Shown in pieces: positions 1 to 7,424 of a DNA stretch of 64,000 nt; the stretch's first letter is position 1; each line of letters opens with the position of its first letter. The position numbers and the translations under genes are program-made. Location of the stretch: assembly GCF_003665435.1 (NCBI RefSeq), contig NZ_CP023407.1, positions 434,001 to 498,000 on the forward strand. The letters run 5' to 3'. The notes below the pieces were generated by a model. It was not told where the DNA came from. It did not search any database and saw nothing but the letters and a program-made list of their open reading frames with translations. This DNA is from Streptomyces fungicidicus. GTDB lineage: Bacteria > Actinomycetota > Actinomycetes > Streptomycetales > Streptomycetaceae.

Positions 1-3
1 CGG

Positions 4-834
4 TCATCCGCGCAGCACCCGCCAGGTGTGCGGGCCCACGATGCCGTCGGCGGGCAGTCCGGCCTCCTTCTGCAGCCGCGTCACGGCCGCGATCGTGCGC
101 TGCCCGTAGATCCCGTCGACGGTGCCCGGGTCGATGCGGTGGTGCTTGAGCAGGCACTGCGCCTCCACCACGTCCCAGCCCGGTCCGGCGAGCACGGCGG
201 TGCGTGTCGTGCTGTATCCCGCGGCCAGGACCCCGCCGCTGCGGCGCACCGGGCAGGGATAGGTCTTCCACGGCTCGAAGACATACCGTCCGGGCCCGTG
301 CCGGGCGGACGTGGCGCTGCCGCCGGAACCCGGCTGGGCGGTCGGGGCGCCTGCCGCGTCGCCCGTCGCCGTGCCGTCGTCGGCACCGCCGCCCGGGGCG
401 GCCGTCAGCCATCCCGCGCACAGTCCGGCGAGCGCGGCGGCCACGACGGCGGCCGCCGCGACGGGCCGGGAGACCCCGGGCCGCGGTCCGTCCCGCTCCT
501 CCGCCCCCTGGCGCGGCCCCGCCGGTACGGGGGTGTCGTCCTCCGTGTCCGCGGCGGGCGCGGTCCGCCGCCGCCAGGCCTCCTCGGCCACCTCGTACAG
601 GACCAGCAGCCGGGTCGGTTCCGTCCCCGTGATCCGGGCCAGCTGCTCCACGGCGTGACGCGGCGGCAGCGCCTTCCCGTTGAGACAGCGCTCCCACGAG
701 GAGCGGCTGTAGTCGGTCCGGGCCGCGAGCGAGGTGAGGCTCAGCCCGCTGCGGTCCTTCAATCTGCGCAGCTGCACGACGAGTTGCCGGACCCGCTGGT
801 CCAGCGAGTCGGGCAGTTCCTTCCAACGCGGCAT
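4..834 (-). CDS. Membrane-anchored HTH protein with C-terminal peptidoglycan-binding domain
   Basis: A 276-residue protein. Residues about 10-80 form a helix-turn-helix of the XRE type (SLTSLAARTDYSRSSWERCL, then an LARITG helix). A basic/acidic linker follows, then one hydrophobic segment at about residues 125-145, and a C-terminal PG_binding_1-like repeat (VDGIYGQRTIAAVTRLQK, then DGIVGPHTW) ends the protein. The expected topology is a cytoplasmic HTH with a cell-wall-facing binding domain. I chose the ATG at 834 because the HTH starts directly after it; an upstream extension is possible but low complexity. A role in wall sensing or transcription is inference. The next gene rightwards is divergent, with a palindrome between them. 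Confidence 0.8.
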   Translation of the reverse strand: MPRWKELPDSLDQRVRQLVVQLRRLKDRSGLSLTSLAARTDYSRSSWERCLNGKALPPRHAVEQLARITGTEPTRLLVLYEVAEEAWRRRTAPAADTEDDTPVPAGPRQGAEERDGPRPGVSRPVAAAAVVAAALAGLCAGWLTAAPGGGADDGTATGDAAGAPTAQPGSGGSATSARHGPGRYVFEPWKTYPCPVRRSGGVLAAGYSTTRTAVLAGPGWDVVEAQCLLKHHRIDPGTVDGIYGQRTIAAVTRLQKEAGLPADGIVGPHTWRVLRG

Positions 835-1168
835 GGCTCGCTCCGTAGGCGTCGGCGGACTCCGGGGTCCTCCCCCGCTCCATGTTCCGACCACTGGCAG
901 CCCCGGCGCGGGATTCCGGTTCCCGGTCACACCCCTGGCCCATACGTCTTCGGCCACTCCCGGCGACGGCAGGCGTCCCGGCGGCACGGCGTCCCGCGCG
1001 GCGTCCGGGCAGGTCGGCGCGTGGGACGTCCCACGGTGTCCCGGCCGGCCCGGCGTCGCTGGCCGTGCCCCGGAATGGCCAGCAATCTCAGTAGGGCCGA
1101 GCCGGACGGAGCGGGCCGCTCCACCGCCGCCCGCACCGTCCTCCAGCCACTACCGACAAGGGGAAGTC
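835..1168. other. Divergent intergenic region, 334 bp
   Basis: This stretch separates the HTH/peptidoglycan-binding gene (leftward) from a small secreted protein gene (rightward). No convincing coding sequence is seen. The only structured element is the perfect 14-bp palindrome at 1021-1034. A good ribosome binding site (AAGGGGAAG) sits at the right end, just before the ATG at 1169. Confidence 0.6.
1021..1034. promoter_or_regulatory. Perfect 14-bp palindrome, candidate operator
   Basis: The sequence GTGGGACGTCCCAC equals its own reverse complement. It lies 187 bp upstream of the leftward HTH gene and 135 bp upstream of the rightward secreted-protein gene. An operator role is inferred from symmetry and position only. 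GC-rich palindromes also arise by chance in such a genome. Confidence 0.35.
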
Positions 1169-1516
1169 ATGAACGCGTTCACCTCGTTCGCCGCCGCCAC
1201 GACCGCGGCGGCGGTTCTCGCCATCGGACTCGCCGGCGGCGCCACGGCCGCCGGTCACACGCCCGCCGCGCACGACGGCGTGACCGGGCGGGCCGCCGCC
1301 GCCGGAACCGCGCCCGCGTGCATCGAGCGCACGAGCGTCACCAACAAGCCCGAGGGCGGCGTGCGGGTCCACCTGCGCAACTTCTGCGGCAGGACCATGC
1401 ACGTCAAGGTGGTCGTCAAGAACTGGTCGGACAGCGGGTGCAAGTCCATGCCGAACGGGTCCGGCTGGCTCTTCCAGACCGTCGGCGGCCGGTACGACCG
1501 GACCGTGGTCTGCTGA
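1169..1516 (+). CDS. Small secreted four-cysteine protein, weakly tendamistat-like
   Basis: A 115-residue protein with a classic signal peptide (MNAFTSFAAATTAAAVLAIG, Ala-rich cleavage region near ATAAG). The mature part is short and has exactly four cysteines: ACIER, NFCGRT, SGCKSM and the C-terminal VVC. The strand-like stretch TMHVKVVVKNW, the cysteine spacing and the carboxy-terminal Cys recall the Streptomyces alpha-amylase inhibitors of the tendamistat family. However, the Trp-Arg-Tyr inhibitory triplet of that family is not visible. Two disulfides and extracellular location are inferred. AAGGGGAAG is well placed before the ATG. It could equally be an uncharacterised small secreted beta-protein. 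Confidence 0.7.
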   Translation: MNAFTSFAAATTAAAVLAIGLAGGATAAGHTPAAHDGVTGRAAAAGTAPACIERTSVTNKPEGGVRVHLRNFCGRTMHVKVVVKNWSDSGCKSMPNGSGWLFQTVGGRYDRTVVC

Positions 1517-1555
1517 GCGGGGCGGCGGGAGCGGCTGACGCCCCGCCGCCTGCCG

Positions 1556-1591
1556 TGGCCCCGGGCTGCCGTGAACCGGCTCCCGGGGCCA
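1556..1591 (+). terminator. Hairpin terminator after the small secreted protein gene
   Basis: The arms TGGCCCCGGG (1556-1565) and CCCGGGGCCA (1582-1591) are perfectly complementary, with a 16-nt loop. The element starts 40 bp past the stop codon. There is no T-run, as is usual for GC-rich actinomycete terminators. Confidence 0.55.
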
Positions 1592-1687
1592 TCAGGGTGG
1601 TCACAGGCCGTGTCGGGAGGCCGTCCCCGGTCCGGCTGGCCATCCTGGGTCGGGAGCGGCCCCCTTCCGAGCGACAAGGAGCACGGC

Positions 1688-1903
1688 ATGCCCACGGACC
1701 CGGTCGGACGATTCCTCACGGCGCTGGACCCGGAGCACCGGGACGCCGTCAGCGGCAGACCGCGCGCCGAGCAGGAGCAGCTCGCGGCGGCCTGGGAGCG
1801 GGAGCTGGAGGCCGACTCCGAACTCGACTCCCTCGACGAGCTGTCCCCGCCCGCGGCGGAGGCCGAGGCGGCCCGCCGCGTCCTCGAACGCGAGAAGGGC
1901 TAG
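1688..1903 (+). CDS. Small acidic hypothetical protein
   Basis: A 71-residue protein, rich in Glu, Asp and Ala and predicted to be almost wholly helical (AEQEQLAAAWERELEADSEL, AAEAEAARRVLEREKG). There is no signal peptide or membrane segment. The ribosome binding site ACAAGGAG lies before the ATG at 1688, which supports translation. I do not recognise the family. It stands alone between a terminator-like hairpin and the convergent DUF4396 gene. Codon usage (G/C at third positions) fits a real gene. Confidence 0.6.
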   Translation: MPTDPVGRFLTALDPEHRDAVSGRPRAEQEQLAAAWERELEADSELDSLDELSPPAAEAEAARRVLEREKG

Positions 1904-1948
1904 CCCGCGTCCGTACCGCGCGTGCTCCCGGTCGCCTCGCGGCCGGGA

Positions 1949-2422
1949 TCAGTGGTGGGCGTGGGCGACGGCATGTCCCTTGCCCCGGCCGATCATCCAC
2001 TTGTTCACCGGCGTGGTGATCAGGAACGCCACGGCGAAGCCGCCGAGCAGCGCCGACCAGAAGAGGCCGTCCGACAGCTGCGCCTCCATCGCGCCCGGCG
2101 TCAGGGCGATGATCGCGTTGTCGACCAGCTCCATCACCGCGATGGAGACCGTGTCGGCGGCCAGTGCCACCTTGACCGCGGCCCGGAGGGACAGGCCGGC
2201 GCGCATCACGGCGAAGAGCGTGAAGGAGTAGCCGAAGACGAAGGCCAGGGCGATCGCGAGGATCATGGTCGGCACGTTGCCCCACAGCAGGGCGGTGCCG
2301 ATGACCATGCCGAGGATCTCGCCGACGGCACACCCGGTGAGGCAGTGCAGCGTCGCCTTCATGGCCGTCGCCCAGGTCGCGTGGCCGTGCCCGGTCGCGG
2401 CGTGATGTGTGCTGTGGTCCAT
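1949..2422 (-). CDS. DUF4396 membrane protein with His-rich ends
   Basis: A 157-residue protein with about four membrane segments (LHCLTGCAVGEILGMVIGTA, TMILAIALAFVFGYSFTLF, VALAADTVSIAVMELVDNAI, LFWSALLGGFAVAFLITTPV). This matches the DUF4396 family, whose members often sit near metal-handling genes. The N-terminus (MDHSTHHAATGHGHAT) and C-terminus (GHAVAHAHH) are histidine-rich, and a CxxxxC pair (HCLTGCAV) lies at the first helix. This suggests metal binding at the membrane. The ATG at 2422 is preceded by GGGGACGAGGCG. A CsoR-type palindrome lies 56 bp upstream, so copper-responsive expression is a reasonable inference. The actual transport or chaperone function is unknown. Confidence 0.82.
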   Translation of the reverse strand: MDHSTHHAATGHGHATWATAMKATLHCLTGCAVGEILGMVIGTALLWGNVPTMILAIALAFVFGYSFTLFAVMRAGLSLRAAVKVALAADTVSIAVMELVDNAIIALTPGAMEAQLSDGLFWSALLGGFAVAFLITTPVNKWMIGRGKGHAVAHAHH

Positions 2423-2477
2423 CGCCTCGTCCCCAATCGTCGTCCGGTGCGGCCGGTGGCGGCCCGCACCGGACAAC

Positions 2478-2498
2478 ATATACCCCCTAGGGGTATAT
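2478..2498. promoter_or_regulatory. CsoR-type (copper repressor) operator palindrome
   Basis: Two perfect 9-nt arms, ATATACCCC (2478-2486) and GGGGTATAT (2490-2498), are separated by CTA. The pattern TACCCC/GGGGTA with an A/T-rich rim is the known layout of operators bound by CsoR-family copper repressors. It sits 56 bp before the DUF4396 gene and after the stop of the aldo/keto reductase gene, so it most likely controls the DUF4396 gene. No csoR gene is in this window, so the regulator would have to be encoded elsewhere. Confidence 0.7.
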
Positions 2499-2525
2499 TC
2501 CCAGTTGTCTGCGGCGGCGCTCGGC

Positions 2526-3521
2526 TCAGTTCCCGACGCCGAGGTGGGACATGAACGCGGGCGGGTACCGGTCGCCACGCGCCGCACCCGGCGGGACCGC
2601 CTTCTCGATCACGGCGAGGTCGTCCGGGGTGAGGGCCAGATCCAGCGCCGGCAGCGCCTCCGCCAGGCGCGCGCGGGTGCGCGCGCCGACCAGCGGCACG
2701 ATGTCCTCGCCCTGGGCGGCCACCCAGGCGATGACCAGCTGGGCCACCGTGCACCCCTTCGCCCCGGCGATCCGGCGCAGCGCTTCGACGAGGGCGAGGT
2801 TGTGTTCCACGTTGCCGCTCGCGAACCGGGGGCTGACCGCGCGGTGGTCGCCGGGGCCGGCGCTGTGCCCGGCGGTCCAGTGCCCGGAGATCAGGCCGCG
2901 GCCGAGGACGCCGTACGCGGTCAGGCCGATGCCGAGTTCCCGCAGCGCGGGCAGCACGTCCGCCTCCACGGAACGGGAGATCAGCGAGTACTCCATCTGC
3001 AGGTCGGTCACCGGGTGTACGGCGTGCGCCCGGCGGATCGTCTCCGCGTCGACCTCCGAGAGGCCGAGATGCCGCACGTGTCCGGCCTCGATCAGCTCCT
3101 TGATCGCGCCCACCGTCTCCTCGATCGGCACCGCCGGGTCCAGCCGGGCGGGGCGGTAGATGTCGATGTGGTCGGTGCCGAGGCGGGTCAGCGAGTAGGC
3201 CAGGAAGCTCCGCACCGCCTCCGGGCGGCCGTCGTAGCCGCCGAAGACCGGACGCGGTCCGCTCAGCATGCCGAACTTGACGCTCAGCCGGTAGCTGTCC
3301 CGGTCGCGGCCGCGCAGCGCCTCGGCGAGCAGCAGCTCGTTGTGGCCCATCGCGTAGAAGTCGCCCGTGTCGAACAGCGTGACGCCGGCCTCCAGCGCCG
3401 CGTGCACGGTGGCGATGCTCTCCTTGCGGTCGGCCGCTCCGTAGGCACCGGACATGCCCATCGCCCCCAGGCCCAGCGCGGAGACGGCGGGACCCTCGCT
3501 GCCCAGCGTGCGTGTGTGCAT
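2526..3521 (-). CDS. Aldo/keto reductase
   Basis: A 331-residue NADPH-type aldo/keto reductase with a (beta/alpha)8 fold. The catalytic Asp, Tyr and Lys are visible as D51 and Y56 (LFDTGDFYAMG) and K82 (LSVKFG). The usual catalytic His position reads DIYRPARLDP, so the histidine is replaced, as in a known subgroup of this family. Further landmarks are HLGLSEV and LQMEYSLISR. The ATG at 3521 gives the canonical N-terminus RTLGSEGPAVSALGLGAMGM. It is divergent from an XRE regulator, which probably controls it. The substrate is unknown; small aldehydes or ketones are typical. Confidence 0.9.
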   Translation of the reverse strand: MHTRTLGSEGPAVSALGLGAMGMSGAYGAADRKESIATVHAALEAGVTLFDTGDFYAMGHNELLLAEALRGRDRDSYRLSVKFGMLSGPRPVFGGYDGRPEAVRSFLAYSLTRLGTDHIDIYRPARLDPAVPIEETVGAIKELIEAGHVRHLGLSEVDAETIRRAHAVHPVTDLQMEYSLISRSVEADVLPALRELGIGLTAYGVLGRGLISGHWTAGHSAGPGDHRAVSPRFASGNVEHNLALVEALRRIAGAKGCTVAQLVIAWVAAQGEDIVPLVGARTRARLAEALPALDLALTPDDLAVIEKAVPPGAARGDRYPPAFMSHLGVGN

Positions 3522-3598
3522 CGTGTCTCTCCCTCGTGGTCGGTCTGTCACCCACCCTGTGCGGGGCGGCCGGCCGGCGGAAGCGGAGCGTTCATCAT

Positions 3599-3613
3599 GG
3601 GAGCGCCGCTCCC
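3599..3613. promoter_or_regulatory. 15-bp inverted repeat between divergent genes
   Basis: GGGAGCG and CGCTCCC flank a single C. The element lies in the 127-bp gap between the aldo/keto reductase and the XRE regulator, 35 bp before the regulator start. A candidate autoregulatory operator; the symmetry is seen directly and the role is inferred. Confidence 0.35.
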
Positions 3614-3648
3614 TGGATGGGCGCGGCCGCGCAAGGGACCATGAGGTC

Positions 3649-4509
3649 ATGGAACGTGAGGAACTCGCCGACTTCCTGCGCCGCCGCCGCAAGGGCATCC
3701 GCCCCGCCGAGGTCGGCATCACCGACGGCCCCCGTCGCCGCACCCCGGGACTGCGCCGGGAAGAGGTCGCGATGCTGGCGGGCATGTCGGTGGACTACGT
3801 CGTACGGCTCGAGCAGGGCCGCAGCAGTCAGCCCTCGGCGCAGTTGCTCGTCGCGCTGGCCCGTGCGCTGCGTCTTTCCGACGACGAGCGCGACCACCTG
3901 TTCCACCTGGCGGGTCACCGGCCCCCGCCCGCCGACGGGGTGGCCCGGCCGGCCCGGGCGGGTCTGGTGCGCCTGCTCGACCTGCTCGGCGACGCGCCGG
4001 CCATGGTGCTGTCCGACCTGGGCGAGGTGCTCGCCCAGAACCGCGCGTCCGTCCTGCTGGCGGGCGACCTCACCGGTTTCACCGGCGACCGGCGCTACGT
4101 CGTGTACCGCTGGTTCACCGACCCGGGCACCCGCGCCGTCCATGTGCCCGAGGAGCGGGACCACCACGCTCGCTGGCTCGTGGCCGACCTGCGCGCGGCA
4201 GCCGGGCGCAGGTCGGGCGACCCCACGGTCACCGGACTAGTGGACCGGTTGCGGGCAGCGAGCTCCGACTTCCGCGCGCTGTGGGCGGAGCACGAAGTGG
4301 CTGTCCGGCGCGCCGACCGCAAGACCTTCCTGCACCCACGGGTGGGCCGCCTGCGGATGGACTGCGAGACCCTGGTGACCCTCGACCAGCGGCAGCAACT
4401 GCTGGTACTCACCCCGGCGGACGCCGGGGCCCGCGAACGTCTGGAGCTGCTGCGCGTACTGGGCAGCGAGGAGTTCCCCCTGGGGGCGCCCGGCGCACCC
4501 GGGCCGTGA
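3649..4509 (+). CDS. XRE-family regulator with MmyB-like ligand domain
   Basis: A 286-residue protein. Residues about 5-80 are the HTH (LADFLRRRRKGI, TPGLRREEVAMLAGMSVDYV, VRLEQGR). Residues about 100-270 are the MmyB-like C-terminal domain, typically a PAS-like ligand pocket (LLDLLGDAPAMVLSDLGEVL, AQNRAS, RWFTDPGTR, VGRLRMDCETL). In Streptomyces such proteins commonly sit divergently next to, and control, a short-chain or aldo/keto reductase gene, exactly as here. The ATG at 3649 begins MEREELADFL, the standard N-terminus of the family. The ligand is unknown. Confidence 0.88.
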   Translation: MEREELADFLRRRRKGIRPAEVGITDGPRRRTPGLRREEVAMLAGMSVDYVVRLEQGRSSQPSAQLLVALARALRLSDDERDHLFHLAGHRPPPADGVARPARAGLVRLLDLLGDAPAMVLSDLGEVLAQNRASVLLAGDLTGFTGDRRYVVYRWFTDPGTRAVHVPEERDHHARWLVADLRAAAGRRSGDPTVTGLVDRLRAASSDFRALWAEHEVAVRRADRKTFLHPRVGRLRMDCETLVTLDQRQQLLVLTPADAGARERLELLRVLGSEEFPLGAPGAPGP

Positions 4510-4593
4510 AACCGGCGGCCCCGACGAAGCGGTCGAGGCGGGTTCGGTCACCTGGCAGAGGCCGCCAGCCCGCCCTCGGCTCATCGGCGCCGG

Positions 4594-5205
4594 TCAGTCC
4601 TGCCGGGGCGCGGGCCACCGGGCGCCGTCGCCGAAGTGACGGAGGCACGAGGTGACCACCACGAAGGGCCACACGGACTGGAGGGCCGTCACCACGCGCT
4701 CCGCGACGCCGGCCGGGCCGTCGCGGTGCACCTCCACGAGGAACCATGCCGCGCCCGCGACCATCAGGGCGGTCGCCATGGCCGACGGCGCGGGCCGCAG
4801 GGCCCAGGGAGCGGTGCCGCCGGCGGCGGCCAGGACCGGCCACAGGGCCAGGAGCGCGAAGCCGACGGCGGCGACAGAGCCATGGCGCAGCGATCCTCCG
4901 CTGCTCGGCACCGGGAGCAGCGCCACCACCAGCGCCGCCAGGCCGCCCCCGGCCAGCGCGACGCGTCCCGCCGTCGCCGCCGCGCGCAGCCCCCAGGCGG
5001 TGAGCAGATGACACGCGCCCAGGGCGAGGAGCGCCCCGGTCATCACCCAGGATCCCGCGGCGCCGTAGGCGGCCAGCACGCTGATCGTCTGGGTGGCGGG
5101 GTCGTAGGCGGGGCCCTCCAGCGAAGCGGCGATCATCCAGCCGCTGATCAGCAGCACGGGCGCGCACCCCGACGACAGCAGGACCCATCTGGGAACAAGC
5201 AACAT
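4594..5205 (-). CDS. DUF998-family integral membrane protein
   Basis: A protein of about 203 residues with roughly six hydrophobic helices. The family landmarks are an N-terminal helix followed by YDPATQTISVLAAYGA, then GACHLLTAWGLRAA, LPVPSSGGSLRHGSVAAVGF and a C-terminal VWPFVVVTSCLRHF. DUF998 proteins are uncharacterised. I used the ATG at 5205 (LLVPRWVLLSSGCAP); start codons at 5247 or 5265 in the same frame would add a short N-terminus and are possible. The promoter region is shared with the divergent hydrolase at 5321. Confidence 0.75.
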   Translation of the reverse strand: MLLVPRWVLLSSGCAPVLLISGWMIAASLEGPAYDPATQTISVLAAYGAAGSWVMTGALLALGACHLLTAWGLRAAATAGRVALAGGGLAALVVALLPVPSSGGSLRHGSVAAVGFALLALWPVLAAAGGTAPWALRPAPSAMATALMVAGAAWFLVEVHRDGPAGVAERVVTALQSVWPFVVVTSCLRHFGDGARWPAPRQD

Positions 5206-5320
5206 CGAACCACCATAGAACGCACCCGAACGTACTTCAGCGGGCATTCCGGAGATGAGGCGCACAGGGCACGCGCGTAGGGTGATTGCCGTCGGTCAGG
5301 TTCACGCGGAGGGATCATCC

Positions 5321-6151
5321 ATGGGCACGATCACCACCCCCGACGGTACGACGATCTTCTACAAGGACTGGGGTCCGCGCGACGGTCAGCCGATCGTCTT
5401 CCACCACGGCTGGCCGCTCAGCGCGGACGACTGGGACAACCAGATGCTGTTCTTCCTGTCCCACGGCCATCGCGTGATCGCGCACGACCGGCGCGGTCAC
5501 GGACGTTCCAGCCAGACCCCGTCCGGCCACGACATGGACACCTACGCCGCCGACGTGGCGGCGCTGGCCGGCGCCCTCGATCTGCGGGACGCCGTGCACG
5601 TCGGGCACTCGACCGGCGGCGGCGAGGTCGCGCGCTACGTCGCCCGGGCCGAGCCGGGCCGGGTCGCCAAGGCGGTGCTGGTCGGCGCGGTCCCGCCGGT
5701 CATGGTCAAGTCCGAGTCCAATCCCGGCGGTCTGCCGATCGAGGTCTTCGACGGGTTCCGCGCGGCCCTGGCCGCCAACCGCGCGCAGTTCTTCATCGAT
5801 GTGCCGTCCGGCCCGTTCTACGGGTTCAACCGGCCCGGCGCGGAGGTCTCCCAGGGGCTGATCGACAACTGGTGGCGGCAGGGGATGATGGGCGCGGCCA
5901 ACGCCCACTACGAGTGCATCAAGGCGTTCTCGGAGACCGACTTCACCGAGGACCTCAGGAAGATCGACGTTCCGGTCCTCGTGGCGCACGGCACCGACGA
6001 CCAGGTGGTGCCCTACGAGGACTCCGCGCCGTTGACCGCCGAGCTGCTCAAGAACGCGACCCTGAAGTCGTACGAGGGATATCCGCACGGCATGCTGTCG
6101 ACCCACCCGGACGTCCTCAACGCCGACATCCTCGCCTTCGTGCGGTCGTAG
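5321..6151 (+). CDS. Alpha/beta hydrolase, non-heme chloroperoxidase-like
   Basis: A 276-residue alpha/beta hydrolase. The catalytic triad is visible: Ser97 in VGHSTGGG, Asp227 in HGTDDQVVP and His256 in YEGYPHGM. The oxyanion region [11 protein letters not shown] and [10 protein letters not shown] are typical of cofactor-free haloperoxidases and perhydrolases. These form peracids from acetate and peroxide in vitro and are probably esterases or lactonases in vivo. The ATG at 5321 has the ribosome binding site GCGGAGGGA. There is no signal peptide, so it is cytoplasmic. It appears monocistronic and convergent with the MFS gene. Confidence 0.92.
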   Translation: MGTITTPDGTTIFYKDWGPRDGQPIVFHHGWPLSADDWDNQMLFFLSHGHRVIAHDRRGHGRSSQTPSGHDMDTYAADVAALAGALDLRDAVHVGHSTGGGEVARYVARAEPGRVAKAVLVGAVPPVMVKSESNPGGLPIEVFDGFRAALAANRAQFFIDVPSGPFYGFNRPGAEVSQGLIDNWWRQGMMGAANAHYECIKAFSETDFTEDLRKIDVPVLVAHGTDDQVVPYEDSAPLTAELLKNATLKSYEGYPHGMLSTHPDVLNADILAFVRS

Positions 6152-6179
6152 CGGGGCCGTTCTCCGGCCGGTCCGGCGG

Positions 6180-7370
6180 TCAGGTGGCCGCCGGCACCGG
6201 CCGGCGCAGGAGGTAGGCCGCCGCGGCCACGACGAGGGCTCCCATGCAGGCGATGAACACCAGCCCCGCGCCCTCCAGGCCCATCGGGCCGGTCAGCAGG
6301 CCCACCCCGATGACCGGCACCGAGATGCCCAGGTACGCCACCACGAACAGCGTCGAGATCACCGCCGCCCGCCGGTCCTCCGGGGACGCCTCGCCCACCG
6401 CGGTGAGCGCCCCCCGGAACGCGAGCCCCTGGCCGAACCCTCCGGTGAGGGCGCTCAGCACCACCAGCGCCAGCAGATTCCCGTACAACGCGCCCGCGAG
6501 CAGGGCCAGTCCGGCGAGGAGCCCGGCGCAGCCCAGCGGCAGCGAGCGGCGCACCGGGACCCGGCCGGCGGTCAGCTGCCCTCCGATCGACGCGAAGAAC
6601 GCCAGCGCCACGACCAGCCCGCTCACGGCGTGGTCGGTCACCTGGAGGGACTCCGCGAGGAACGCGGGGCTGACGGAGGTGAACACGCCGAACAGCGCGA
6701 ATCCGACGAACGACGCGGTGGCCGCGGGCCCGAACACCGGCCGCACCGGAGCGGGCACCCCGGGCCGCTGCGGTCGTACGGTGCTCAGCGGGCGGCGCTC
6801 CCGCACGGTCTCCGGGAGCCACAACAGGACAGCGGACGAGCAGGCCACCAGGGCGAGGTGCACGCCGAACGGCAGGTACAGCGGCCAGGGCGCGTACTGG
6901 GCGAGCACCCCGGCGAGCAGCGGACCGCAGCCGAGGCCGCCCATGTTGACGGCGGTGGCGACGAACGTGGCCCGCGAGTCACCGGCCCGCGGCGCCGCTT
7001 CCATGACGTACGCCGTGGCGGCCCCGGTGAAGAGTCCGGCGGAGAGCCCCGACAGCAGCCGCCCGGCGTACAGCCAGCCCAGGCCGGTGGCCAGCAGGAA
7101 GCAGCCGGCGCTCGCGGCCGCGCAGCCCAGTCCCCACTGCAGTACGGGACGCCTGCCCACGGCGTCCGAGGCGTTGCCCGCCAGCAGCAGCACGCCGATG
7201 ACGGCGAAGGCGTACACGGCGTACACCACGGTGACCGTCAGCTCGGAGAAGCCGAACTTCTGCTGGTACAGGGGGTAGAGCGGGGTCGGCAGCGTGGTGC
7301 CGGTCATGCACACCCCGAACACCGCACCGCCGAGCAGACACACCCGCCATCCGCGGCGATCACCGGCCAT
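6180..7370 (-). CDS. MFS transporter (12-helix exporter type)
   Basis: A 396-residue major facilitator with about 12 membrane helices. It starts with TGTTLPTPLYPLYQQKFGFS, a hallmark of Streptomyces drug/sugar efflux MFS proteins. The loop 2-3 motif A reads GNASDAVGRRPVL, and YVMEAAPRAGDSRATFVATA follows helix 4. The central loop (about residues 185-210) is Arg/Pro-rich. Substrate unknown. It is convergent with the chloroperoxidase-like gene and lies 54 bp downstream of the sugar permease gene, so weak read-through is possible but it is probably a separate unit. Confidence 0.9.
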   Translation of the reverse strand: MAGDRRGWRVCLLGGAVFGVCMTGTTLPTPLYPLYQQKFGFSELTVTVVYAVYAFAVIGVLLLAGNASDAVGRRPVLQWGLGCAAASAGCFLLATGLGWLYAGRLLSGLSAGLFTGAATAYVMEAAPRAGDSRATFVATAVNMGGLGCGPLLAGVLAQYAPWPLYLPFGVHLALVACSSAVLLWLPETVRERRPLSTVRPQRPGVPAPVRPVFGPAATASFVGFALFGVFTSVSPAFLAESLQVTDHAVSGLVVALAFFASIGGQLTAGRVPVRRSLPLGCAGLLAGLALLAGALYGNLLALVVLSALTGGFGQGLAFRGALTAVGEASPEDRRAAVISTLFVVAYLGISVPVIGVGLLTGPMGLEGAGLVFIACMGALVVAAAAYLLRRPVPAAT

Positions 7371-7424
7371 GGTCCGACGCTAACGCCTCGCCCGGCCGCG
7401 GTCCCCCGCGGCACGCCACCGGGG

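Noticed and set aside
5321..6151. Heme haloperoxidase
   Set aside because: The sequence is an alpha/beta hydrolase with a Ser-Asp-His triad and no heme-binding motif; the chloroperoxidase name refers only to a side activity.
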